From: Saksenaea vasiformis B4078
Taxonomy: Eukaryota; Mucoromycota; Mucoromycetes; Mucorales; Saksenaeaceae
Reading direction: 5' to 3'
Assembly: GCA_000697055.1 (NCBI GenBank)
Contig: JNDT01001423.1
Coordinates: 1-22,818 of the forward strand
DNA: 22,818 bases
The position numbers were made by a program, and so were the translations under genes. Under the pieces are notes generated by a model, which ran no database searches, was not told the origin of the DNA, and worked only from the letters and a program-made list of their open reading frames with translations. Below, piece after piece: positions 8,762 through 17,839 of the stretch; within the stretch, counting starts at the first letter, position 1, and the number at the start of each line of letters is the position of its first letter.

Positions 8762-10206
8762 TTAATGACGGGGAGGTTTGATATCGCAAATGTTACCCTT
8801 GGGGTCGTTCACACACTTGTTAGTAAAGAGGTTGCAGCACTTTTCGCCAGGGCAATCATCGTTGGTGGTGCACTCAGGCTTGGTGGTAGGCTTGGGCTTA
8901 CCGGAGGTGAGGGTAGTGGAGGTTGGGGGCTTGATATCACAGATGTTACCCTTGGGGTCGTTCACACACTTGTTGGTGAAGAGGTTGCAGCATTTTTCGC
9001 CAGGGCAGTCATCATTGGTGGTGCACTCAGGCTTGGTGGTAGGCTTGGGCTTACCAGAGGTGGTGGTAGTAGAGGTTGGGGGCTTGATATCACAGATGTT
9101 ACCCTTGGGGTCGTCCACACACTTGTTGGTGAAGAGGTTGCAGCACTTTTCACCAGGGCAGTCATCGTTGGTGGTGCACTCAGGCTTGGTAGTAGGCTGG
9201 GGCTTACCGGAGGTGGTGATAGTAGAGGTTGGGGGCTTGATATCACAGATGTTACCCTTGGGGTCGTCCACACACTTGTTGGTGAAGAGGTTGCAGCACT
9301 TTTCACCAGGGCAGTCATCGTTGGTGGTGCACTCAGGCTTGGTAGTAGGCTGGGGCTTACCGGAGGTGGTGATAGTAGAGGTTGGGGGCTTGATATCACA
9401 GATGTTACCCTTGGGGTCGTCCACACACTTGTTGGTGAAGAGGTTGCAGCACTTTTCACCAGGGCAGTCATCGTTGGTGGTGCACTCAGGCTTGGTAGTA
9501 GGCTGGGGCTTACCGGAGGTGGTGATAGTAGAGGTTGGGGGCTTGATATCACAGATGTTACCCTTGGGGTCGTCCACACACTTGTTGGTGAAGAGGTTGC
9601 AGCACTTTTCACCAGGGCAGTCATCGTTGGTGGTGCACTCAGGCTTGGTAGTAGGCTGGGGCTTACCGGAGGTGGTGATAGTAGAGGTTGGGGGCTTGAT
9701 ATCACAGATGTTACCCTTGGGGTCGTCCACACACTTGTTGGTGAAGAGGTTGCAGCACTTTTCACCAGGGCAATCATCATTGGTGGTGCACTCGGGCTTG
9801 GGTTGGGGCTTTCCAGAAGGTGCACTATGTTTACTTAATGTTAGTGCTACAACTGCAAGCAAGAGCAAAACTTACCTCACACACAAGGTTTGACCAACGG
9901 CCAAATTAGTGCAGTCGGCGTTGACTAGTGTTGATATAATTTAGTGCTGATAGCTCCAGTGGACTATATTACAATCCTGCACTTACTGGAAGGGTTCCAT
10001 TGCTTCAACTGCTCAAAGGTAACGTGATAGGTATTACCAATGGCCCAGCACTAGGGAAATCAGGGTAAGCGGAAGGAGCTAAATAAGCATATTGATCTTA
10101 CGCTATCACCGGACTTGACAACATAGGTCTTGTCGCACTTAGTGGCAGGGGCAGCAAGGGCCATGCCAGCAACGGCAGCGAGAGAGAGTGCGGTGAGGAT
10201 CTGCAT
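8762..10206 (-). CDS. Secreted LysM protein with seven tandem six-cysteine (WAP-like) modules
   Basis: Exons: 10206-10102, 10050-9987, 9924-9876, 9824-8762; introns 51, 62 and 51 bp with GTAAGA or GTAAGT donors. The third intron has a CACTAAC branch site. The joined CDS is 1281 bp (426 residues). Residues 1-19 are a signal peptide (MQILTALSLAAVAGMALA then A-P). Residues ~26-72 are one LysM domain (TYVVKSGDSCWAIG, WNPSI, LAVGQTLCV), a fold that binds chitin oligomers or related glycans. From residue 85, seven 51-residue modules follow, with Cys spacing C-x5-C-x4-CC-x6-C-x8-C, joined by Pro/Thr/Ser linkers that could be O-glycosylated. The core DDCPGEKCC resembles the start of a WAP four-disulfide core, but the module is shorter. 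Likely extracellular or wall-bound; the role (wall protection, effector, inhibitor) is not shown. Confidence 0.9.
8767..9793 (-). repeat. Coding tandem repeat, 153-bp unit, seven copies
   Basis: The unit start TTGATATC(A/G)CA recurs at 153-bp steps (8931, 9084, 9237, 9390, 9543, 9696; the 8779 copy is the C-terminal one). Four units across 9084-9695 look identical by eye, while the outer units differ by scattered substitutions. The period is a multiple of three, so copy-number change keeps the frame. Confidence 0.93.
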
Positions 10207-10269
10207 GACGGTTAGAGAAGGGAAATGAATGGAACTGATAGGGATAAAAGAGCGATCGACGTGAAGGTC

Positions 10270-10277
10270 CTTTTATA
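10270..10277 (-). promoter_or_regulatory. TATA box of the LysM gene
   Basis: The minus strand reads GAGTATAAAAGGACC. The TATAAAAG core lies about 65-70 bp upstream of the ATG at 10206, leaving room for a TSS and a short pyrimidine-rich leader (TTTCCCTTCTC). A canonical TATA box suggests inducible expression; this is inference. Confidence 0.65.
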
Positions 10278-11154
10278 CTCATTGCATTGTACACAAAAAC
10301 AACTTTGTACGTCCGAGACACGGCTTTCTGGGAACCTTCTGAAGGCTGAGAACAAGATATTATACGCGTTCATGCAATTTTGTCACGGCCAAAAATAGAT
10401 AGCGATAGTTGAAACTCAGCGAACATAACGCAATGTGGTGCGATGACACTCAATCGGACTTCTGGATTCACAAATTTTCGTTTTTAGCAAACTAACATGT
10501 CAGGCGTAGACTGATTTTAGTACTTTTATTATTTTTACCCCCAGGGTTCAATGAACCCTTTTTACACATTTCTAGAGACACGAACGCAGTCTCTACACCG
10601 GGGTTAGTTACTGGGCCAACGTGATTTTCCCAGCCTCTCTACCTTCTAGTTTTTTCTCTGCTTATGAACTAATGGGCAACAGGCAAAAGCGCAATTGCGT
10701 AATGCTTTTCAGCAGAGTGTGAGTGACGTGCGTTCTATTAAAAGCATGATGTAAAAGTAGGAATCAGTTGTCGTTTATAGTAAAAAAGAAAAAAGGCAAT
10801 ATTGGGAATCCTAACCTTTGTGTCCAAGAACAAACCACACAAATTGAAAGCTGAGTATCACTTGAACTGTAACAACAGGACGCATTCCACGTGCAACCCC
10901 TTACTTCACACTCCTAAATCTTTCATCCTTCCGTTTTGTGGCAAAAGGTATGCGCGACACAGAGTATGGCACAAGATCCCAACATCAGTATAGTATTAGT
11001 TACCTGTGCTAAAAAATAAATGACCGGCAAAGTGATCTGTGCGTCGACGATCCAGAGGTAGATGGTATCTGCGTTTTTCAATATAGCTAGTGATGTCAAA
11101 TCACCCTGATCAAGTGTCTCTCCTTGCCTTTTGGCACTTCATCATCAGCTTTCT
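10278..11154. other. Spacer between divergent units, with a small palindrome
   Basis: No gene is supported. A perfect 7-bp stem (AGGGTTC/GAACCCT, 10543-10559, 3-nt loop) runs into a T run. It resembles a terminator but has no gene beside it. Confidence 0.45.
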
Positions 11155-11235
11155 CTTGTTTCCTCCCTCTTTTCCTCTCTCTATTCCTTTTTCGTTTTCT
11201 TTTTCTTTTTCGTTTTTTTTTCAATCTTATCTTTC
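11155..11235 (+). promoter_or_regulatory. Pyrimidine-rich tract upstream of an ATG, promoter-like
   Basis: About 80 bp of almost uninterrupted C/T ends roughly 15 bp before the ATG at 11252. CT-rich blocks of this kind commonly precede start sites in fungal genes, which supports 11252 over an earlier ATG in the same frame at 11090. Confidence 0.4.
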
Positions 11236-11251
11236 GTTGGTTGATTATCTG

Positions 11252-11735
11252 ATGATCAAATCTAAGGCTCCTACTCGTTGCAAACAATTCCGGCCTGTAG
11301 AATCTGGGGAAAATAGTAACAAACGGTTGTACCGCCACGTGGTACCACCGCCGCAAAGCGATCCTTCTGACGAAAATTACCTGCCATCCTACATGCGCAC
11401 AACAACGGCATCTCGATATAGAGTTCAAGTCAGACAACAGCAACAAGCAATGCGTGCCTCGGTAGAGTAAACTCGATTTCTGCTTCTTTTTGAATTCATT
11501 TTATTACGCAGAAACATAAGTTCATGCGCCCTGACTTCTTTGTGTCTCTTGCCGAACAAGCGTTACGATTTGGTCAACAACTGCGTGATTTTTGGTAAGT
11601 AGAATTTTGTTTCTCGCTCGTCTTTGTTACTAAAACGCAAGATTGACAGATTCTTTGTGAATAATTCTTCGTTGCATTTGTATTTACGATCGCACATCCA
11701 ATATTTGCCATTTATGCACTTTCATGCACCTCCTT
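11252..11735 (+). pseudogene. Two-to-three-exon coding stretch, possible N-terminal part of the Fanzor relic
   Basis: A frame from the ATG at 11252 (MIKSKAPTRCKQFRPVES..., then SRYRVQVRQQQQAMRAS) reaches a candidate donor near 11461 (TCG|GTAGAG). After an acceptor (TTACGCAG, ending about 11511) it continues as KHKFMRPDFFVSLAEQAL and GQQLRDF to a GTAAGT donor at 11595. A third exon could begin after TTGACAG at about 11650 and reads FFVNNSSLHLYLRSHIQ, but the splice would form a TGA at the join. The charged N-tail and helical second exon suit a nuclease N-terminus, and strand and order match the downstream Fanzor relic. No motif proves the link; it could be a separate small gene. Confidence 0.35.
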
Positions 11736-12480
11736 GATTTTTACACTGCATCAACAAGTCAAAAAATTTATAACAGCTACTGTATACTGAGTTTTTGTGT
11801 TCAATAGAAATTGGGGAATGGAGAGAGTATGTGCAATTTATATCTATTTTGACAACACCGAACTTCAAGTGCTTGTCTTAGAGTCTACATCAATGGGAAG
11901 GCATAACATTCTGCATCAATGATTTTTGTAACACCGTCTAAGATTTGAAAGTTCTGTTGAGTCTATTATCAACCACGAAGAAACAAAGAAAAAAGAAAAG
12001 AGGAGAGAACTATACGAAATAGGCTGAAGTGCGTAACACACTTAAGGTAGGTATATTCTCATGACCACTCTAACTGCAGGAAGCGCCTTTTTCCACAGCA
12101 CAGACTATATCTGAAAATTACTCATAGGGCTTGTGAGCCTGGGAAGGCCAAGAGAGGTTCTAAAAGGCTACATTGCTAACCCCCTCCTACAGTGAGGTCC
12201 AAAATTAAATATGACCTTGTCACAGGCCTAAAATTCTGTTTCTGCTAGCTTTCTTCCCATACGAAGGCAAGTAATAATTGCAATAGCTGCAGTGGCTACA
12301 CGTATATTGACTCGTGTATTGGAAGCAACATGATAGTGACACTGAGCAAGATATGATCAGTTGCTAAAAGATACTAAAAGGTATTAAAAGGTGCTAACAG
12401 GAGATAGATCTTTATGTTCAATTATTGTGTTTTCGCTCATTGGTGATGCTTAATAACTTCTTCATGGATAACGTAGCGAT
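11736..12480. other. A+T-rich spacer with a 4 x 10-bp tandem repeat
   Basis: No gene is supported. Bases 12361-12400 are four consecutive 10-bp units of the type N-T-R-Y-TAAAAG (last copy TAACAG). If the 5' exons upstream belong to the Fanzor gene, this stretch would be decayed coding and intron DNA or an insertion. Confidence 0.4.
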
Positions 12481-12538
12481 TTATTGACTTCTCTGTCTAC
12501 ACCGTATCAGAATCTCCAAACAATAACATTTGTGGCGT

Positions 12539-12754
12539 CTAACCAGCGTTACCACCCGTCCGAGCTGCCACGAAGTCTGTGATGAACTTCTCAATCTCGT
12601 CCCACGCGAACGAGCTCGACATTGATCCATGCAACGGATCAACGTGCAGTCGCATCCAAGAGGATGACTGCCCAAACCGGCTCCATGAGCTGCGATGCTT
12701 GCCGACTCGTCGTTGGTAAGTTTTGCTAATCTGTACAGCATCTGAAAATATCAA
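12539..12754 (-). pseudogene. Unrecognised antisense coding-like segment
   Basis: After a good minus-strand acceptor (GATATTTTCAG, ending near 12742), a frame runs to a TAG at about 12539 and contains WMRLHVDPLHGSMSSSFAW, then DEIEKFITDFVAARTGGNAG. A second frame of the same strand is open to 12481. Codon-like composition and the splice acceptor suggest real past coding, but I recognise no family and see no start or upstream exon. It overlaps the interval between the candidate Fanzor exons on the other strand, so only one of the two readings is likely to have been functional. Confidence 0.25.
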
Positions 12755-12819
12755 AATCCAGTTAGCATCTGCTTACAAAATACAGTTATATTACCATCAT
12801 TGCGACAAGACAGATAGTT

Positions 12820-15131
12820 TGGCGAGGGATGAGTTCTGGAGCAGGCGCCAACCGAGGTTGGCCACCGTTGCGGTTGAACAACATGAACTCGGTACAATTC
12901 GCAACGTAGCTGTTGAAGAACAGTCTTCCATTGTTACTATACGACTCGCGAACAATCCTAAGTACGATGGATTAGTTCAATCGCAAAAATTTATATTCTA
13001 GGTATGATGCTCGCTTGCGATGATGCAAAAGATACTTGTACATATCAATCCTTGTTCTCGTGTTTTCAGCCGGAAAGTCTTCAATGGGAAATTTATACGT
13101 TTTTATCCATTGAAGGACAGCTTGGTGAAGTGAAGTTTTTCTTCGCTGGTCACTCTGAGGTACTACAGCATCATGCTAGCTAATGGTTATACTTGGGATG
13201 CAGTCATAGAAGTCATAAATTTACGACCTGGACATTTGGACGATTTGGACGAGGAAGAAGCAGAGGGAGAAATAGGACGTCGAATTCGTCCTACTTCCGT
13301 GAGTCAAATCGTGAATTGAACTCACGTTCGGGGGAATACCAAGTTTTACACACAACGAATTCAGATTTATGCAAGAGATTTACGACCACTTGTGCGGCAA
13401 TGTTGGTCCGCTGCCTATGACAAAGAAGGCATTAAAGAAGCAAACACAGGAGTATTACCCCTTTCTATTATCAATGCTGGATGATCTTGAAAATGTTCCC
13501 CGTGCTGTTCCAATCGCACAACCTACCGAACGTCCCAGCCGCCGATGGACATCAAGGCGTGTCGACAATCTCACTCAGAAATGGGCCTTTCAATGACCGA
13601 ACGTAGACGTTTGGAGGCTGAGACTATCCAGATCATCATACAAGATCGGGATTTAACAGGAGTCTTCCCATCGTTAGCCGTCAACTTTGCTGTCTATCTG
13701 ACGCCTAAGGTCCGTCGAACAAGAGAAAAGATCTGCAACGGTACCTTTCGACCCAAGAAGTTCCTACAACGTCGAGGTCCCAATCGTCTGTATCATGCGA
13801 TACCACAGCATTTTTCCACACAGCGATACATTGACATGGACACCCGAGCTCTTCATGAGTTACTGCTATGGGCTACTAGAGACAATCCGGCTGCGCACTG
13901 ACTGATTGACTCGAGACATGGCTTTCACGTTAACAGGATCAGGTGGTGGACAGAAACATTCAACTTCTCCAGACTCCGAGGCGACCAGGAGCCTGGCTCT
14001 GAAGACGAAGATCAAGCTAGACGTCAAAAGTGGTTCAAGTGCCATATCAGCACGGACGGAATTGGCACAAGCGTACTGTATATAACAACCAAACGGCCAA
14101 AACGCGAGCCGTTGAACCCAACCAACGCACCTATTGGCCCTGATACGCGGGTGATTGGGGCAGACCCAGGAGTGACGGATTTGGCAGTTACAACCAATGC
14201 TTGTGCTGGTCGGGAGGTCGTCCCCAGACAGAACCTGCATATATCTGCGAAGAAACGGTACGAACTCGCCTTCCGCAACAAAATTTCCTCGCGTCGCCGC
14301 ATGCATCATATTTACAAACCCGGCACACGGGAGATCCAGCCACGGATTACCACATCAAAGACGGCGGACCATCAAGTGTTTGTGGAGAGCGTGCCCTCCA
14401 TCTTTCCGCGCCTCGAGCGTCCTTTCCATTTTATACGGAAGAACGAACGTTGCGCTGGACAACCTACCGTTGGTTACAGCGGGCACCTTCATAAACTATG
14501 TATGCGCGTGAGGGGCGATACGAAAAGGAGAGAAGGCATCGCTGTGGGATATGGAAGTGCGAAATTCAGTCATACGCAGGTGGGACATCGACCAGTCCCT
14601 GTCAAGGCTTTTCGCCGCAAACTCTCGCAATACGTCACGATGGTCTTTATCAATGAATTCAGGACCAGGCAAGAGTGCTCTAAACCTTTGCAGGCGTGGT
14701 CAGCATACAGGACAGATTCAGCAAAGTATGTTCTCTGTACATGCGGAAACAGATCTTCTTGACGGGCCGGGATCAGCCCTCCACGCTGTGAAACATTGCA
14801 CAATCTGGAATAGGGACATGGACGCCTCAAGGGACATCCTCCATATCTTCTGGCACATATGCGAGAACGACGTGCCAGGCTGTTTGAATTCGAAAAGCAA
14901 GCATAGAAAGCCACTGGGGTGGGTGTCCTCGGAGACGGCCCGCCCCATGCTTACATCTTCGGGTATGTACTCTCATATATGTAATTCCTTTGGATTGCCT
15001 TTTGGTCCTTCGTGGCGGTTGAGTAGCTCTTTGACCGCTGCAAAGGGCTGTAAGGCAAGTAATGGAGGCAAAATCCAGAATAGGTCACTAATGCTAGTTT
15101 TCTTTTTCAGATGTATGGAGATATAATTCAT
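12820..15131 (+). pseudogene. Fanzor (TnpB-like, RuvC) RNA-guided nuclease gene, decayed
   Basis: The core frame 13593-14762 contains ADPGVTDLAVTT (RuvC-I Asp at 14163-14165), then GYGSAKFSHTQVGHRPVPV, then INEFRTRQECSK (Glu at 14655-14657). A +1 frame near 14780-14950 carries WNRDMDASRDI (RuvC-III Asp at 14815-14817) and a C-tail. These blocks in this order are diagnostic of TnpB/Fanzor. Upstream pieces read YYSIMLANGYTWDAVIEVI (13161 on) and GPLPMTKKALKKQTQEYYPF (13405 on). Introns are visible at 13002-13069, 13299-13364 and perhaps 14963-15110 (GTATGT, TCACTAATG branch, TTTTTCAG). Damage: TGA at 13131 and 13899, frameshifts near 13365, 13590, 14390-14490 and 14760, and a zinc ribbon lacking paired cysteines. 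Active relatives cut DNA guided by an RNA from the element's 3' end. This copy should be inactive. Confidence 0.8.
13299..13364 (+). other. Intron within the Fanzor relic
   Basis: The 66-bp segment has a GTGAGT donor and an ACGAATTCAG acceptor. It separates IGRRIRPTS from FMQEIYDHLCGN. Joining leaves a frame difference, so a nearby indel is needed in addition. The intron shows the ancestral gene was spliced by the host. Confidence 0.55.
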
Positions 15132-15199
15132 AGATACTGTGTTTGGAATAAGCGTTTGCGTCAGCTATATGCCCTTTTGCGCTCAACCCCAATCAAAAA

Positions 15200-15260
15200 G
15201 TTGCCGGAACGAAGCCCGAAGGGCGTGGTCGCCCTCCCCGAACTGGTCCAAACAAAATTC
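15200..15260. ncRNA. GC-rich hairpin downstream of the Fanzor relic, candidate omega-RNA or element-end structure
   Basis: AGGGCG/CGCCCT (15220-15225 with 15230-15235) forms a perfect 6-bp stem with a TGGT loop. An alternative GCCC/GGGC stem (15214-15224) overlaps it. The block is much more GC-rich than its flanks and lies just beyond the Fanzor C-terminal exon, where guide RNAs of TnpB/Fanzor elements are usually encoded. The function is inferred from position and structure only. Confidence 0.35.
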
Positions 15261-15619
15261 TTCTGTTTTCTTTTTATATGTAGCACGAAGCTCCTCCCAA
15301 ATCCTGGCGAAAAAAGATGATGTGCGACGAAAGGTGTTAGAGGGAGGGGTAGACTGACAGAAATAAATTTATATCTAAGAATAAAAGCGTGGATTGAGGG
15401 GCCTAACCACATCCCAGGACGGAGTGAAGGCAACTTTCTGATTCTTCATGGACGCATAGTTTATCTAGAGTAGCATAAAAAGTTGTTCACTAAGCGCTAA
15501 GATCCGCTTGAACGCCATCAGGTTGATGACAGGATCTAAAAGTGCTGCTATTGACCCTCAGATGTACACATAGTGATCACCGGAATTATAATCAATACGA
15601 CGAGTTCCATTACTTTTGA

Positions 15620-16362
15620 AGTCCTTATTTCTTTTGTTTCCCCATTGAAGGTGGTGCCACCCCGTTTGGCGCTCGTCTTGCTTTGCATGAAAATTATGAT
15701 CACAAGGATAACACCACTGGTAATAGCTGGATGGGTTGGTCTATCTGTACCAAGACTCGTTGTATCGTATGTGCCTGATCAGCCCACTACCTTCCACTGT
15801 CTCTGCTAGCAATCAGAGGTGAGTAAGCTCTGCTTCAAGATACATTCGACTAATGTCCTTCAATAGTCGGGACATGTATGGTGGTGGCTGTTCAAGCTCA
15901 TTTAGTCGCTGGTTATTTGCCGTCTTGTTCTTCATTAAACTCGTTTGCTAATCTATCATAAGCAATCCCAGCGCATTGATGCTTTTTATATCGAGTATCT
16001 GAAGCTGCTATTGGTTGAACGTTTTGACACGCCTACAACGTGGTGTTGTGAGTACATACAAACAAACCCCTGTAGTTACTCCAAGAACTGTAGGAGCCGT
16101 CTGATCAGGAATTATTAGATGTGCTAGAGACTTTCTCTCACGGGCGGGTATGTGCGATTGCGCTAGGTTCATCTAGGTAACACACTTTGATCATGCTTGC
16201 TGTCTCTTATAGAGTACTCCTAAAATCCTGCAAAATGTCCTCGTCCGGAAGGAGTATATGCCAAAACGGTCAGGTAAGTATTGTGCTGAACTTCTGCAAC
16301 TGTTCCGATACCCCCTGTGTATTAGCCTATAGCCACATGTAGGCACCAAATCAATTGAGTGA
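15620..16362 (+). pseudogene. Unrecognised multi-exon coding remnant
   Basis: Reading after a TGA at 15617-15619, exon a (to 15818) contains GGATPFGARLALHENYDHKD and NSWMGWSICTKTRCIVC, with a TGA at 15776. A 48-bp intron (15819-15866, GTGAGT, GACTAAT branch) leads to exon b (15867-16047), ending HKQSQRIDAFYIEYLKLLL then VERFDTPTTWC. There is a frame change or an extra intron inside b (acceptor after a GCTAATC branch near 15962). Exons c (16119-16147, 29 bp), d (16213-16273) and e (16343-16362) then join in phase: YVLETFSHGR, STPKILQNVLVRKEYMPKRS, GTKSIE-stop. Donors are GTGAGT, GTATGT and GTAAGT. I recognise no family. It could be a living gene with a misjudged 5' half or a host gene that decayed. 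Confidence 0.45.
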
Positions 16363-17790
16363 TATGAGCAAGTTAGCAGTATCTTTGAGCGAAGCTGCTG
16401 GCGTGTGGTCGGAAACGGATCTTGCAGAGTAATTAGGAGGCTTTTTTTCCCTTTATGAGACACGTCGAAAGGGAACAATCCTGACTTTTTCGTGGAGAAA
16501 GCGTGTTGCCCTACCTGTCCACAACCAATGATACATATCTCTGTCTGCTAATTCCTTGCTCGGATATTACCGATTCATCCGCACAAGGGCGCCCAAATCT
16601 AGAGAAAATTAAAGCTTTTTTTCTCCTTTTGCCATTTGCCTAATTCTCAATCTTTGCGCTAGACGAAGGATAAAGAAAAGAAATCACGCTTCTGATAACG
16701 ATGTTCATTGATCATCATGACCACGTAGCTAAATGCTGTCCTCGTGTCTCCTCTCCGCTGAAGATATACCTTAACAGGAGATTTGTCACTATACATTTCA
16801 GCACGACGAAAGAATTAGTCCCACACGTTCTTATTTCCTTCCAGCGGCACTAATAATGAGTTATCTGGGATTGCGGCTAAAATAACGTGCGATGAGATGC
16901 AGCAGACAGGTTATTCTTGGGCACGATACCACGTAGAGCCTATCGTACTCCGCTGCTCGGATAATCATAGTCCACTGAGAAATATCGGAACTTGTACTAC
17001 AACTTCGCACCGTCTTCGATTCGTTTCGAAGCGTACAATCGAAAAAGCTTATTTATCTGCTGTTACATTTAACTGCTGATTAATTGTATTTTGTTGTACA
17101 GGGCTAATAAAACGGCATACTCTGTTGTCTTCCTTCTCCTATCTGCTAATTAGGACGATGTCTCAGTATAACATTGAAAGAGGTTATGTTTGATGTCTTG
17201 GTAATTTGCTTCGCTTTTGTGATCACAAGTGGCATATTCAGGTATTCACATACATCTGTACAAGACATTAAAAGCTGTAGGCAGATATTTGTCAGATGAC
17301 TTTGTAATATACGCTTCCATCAAGTAATCAATTCTTGCATTGATTGGAATGGATATTGTGCCAAGAAGCAATGAGTTCTTCTACAATTCAGTGTTTCTTG
17401 AATTGGTTCATGGTGACAGTTTCCCTATGCCTAATCGAAGATCTTAAATGTACTTCAGATGACGGACGTAATGACCCCAGAAGCGCGGGATTATCCCTAG
17501 GGGTTAAGTGAAATGATGTCGAATTATCGTTCCATTTGCTAGCTATGATGCCCATCAGATATGCTTGGGAAGATATGCCAATACCCGAGATATGCACATC
17601 GAATTGCGTGATAGTTTCAAACTTTGATATCAGCAGATATATGGACTATGTATCGTCGTATAATCTGACGGTAAATGGGGACACGTTTTATAGAGTCTGC
17701 GTTGTCGCTGCAGGTGGGGAACGAAGTTCACTGAGTATTGTCGGTTAATTATTTTGCCTTTGTCACATCAGCCACAAAAATTGTCCAAAA
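16363..17790. other. Spacer upstream of NOP56
   Basis: No gene is supported. A 50-codon frame at about 16701 and a 70-codon plus frame at 17536-17748 lack recognisable motifs and are probably chance. No RNA gene was recognised. Confidence 0.45.
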
Positions 17791-17793
17791 AAC

Positions 17794-17802
17794 AAATTTT
17801 TC
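17794..17802 (-). promoter_or_regulatory. RRPE-like motif in the NOP56 promoter
   Basis: The minus strand reads GAAAAATTT, the core of the rRNA-processing element known upstream of fungal ribosome-biogenesis genes. It lies about 40 bp before the NOP56 ATG. A+T-rich DNA makes a chance match possible. Confidence 0.35.
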
Positions 17803-17839
17803 GGGCTTCGACATTTCTCCCTCCTTGTCAGTTTTTGCC

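Noticed and set aside
8767..9793. CRISPR-like or satellite array
   Set aside because: The repeats are directly adjacent 153-bp coding units with no spacers, inside an exon.
8765..9893. Long plus-strand open frames (over 350 codons) and a second minus frame across the LysM repeats
   Set aside because: The 153-bp period is divisible by three, so any frame lacking a stop in one unit stays open through all. Only the minus frame with signal peptide, LysM exons and cysteine pattern makes sense.
10543..10560. Hairpin plus T run as a bacterial-type terminator
   Set aside because: The window is eukaryotic and no transcription unit ends there.
12723..13001. Open 92-codon plus frame as an intact gene
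   Set aside because: It runs to a stop at the last bases before a clear intron donor and has no recognised motif. The neighbouring frame splices in phase with downstream Fanzor-like exons but carries stops, so the coding frame is ambiguous.
11601..15261. 12-bp inverted match (AGAATTTTGTTT) as terminal inverted repeats of the Fanzor element
   Set aside because: The match is short and A+T-rich; several such pairs are expected by chance in a window this size, and it falls inside an intron.
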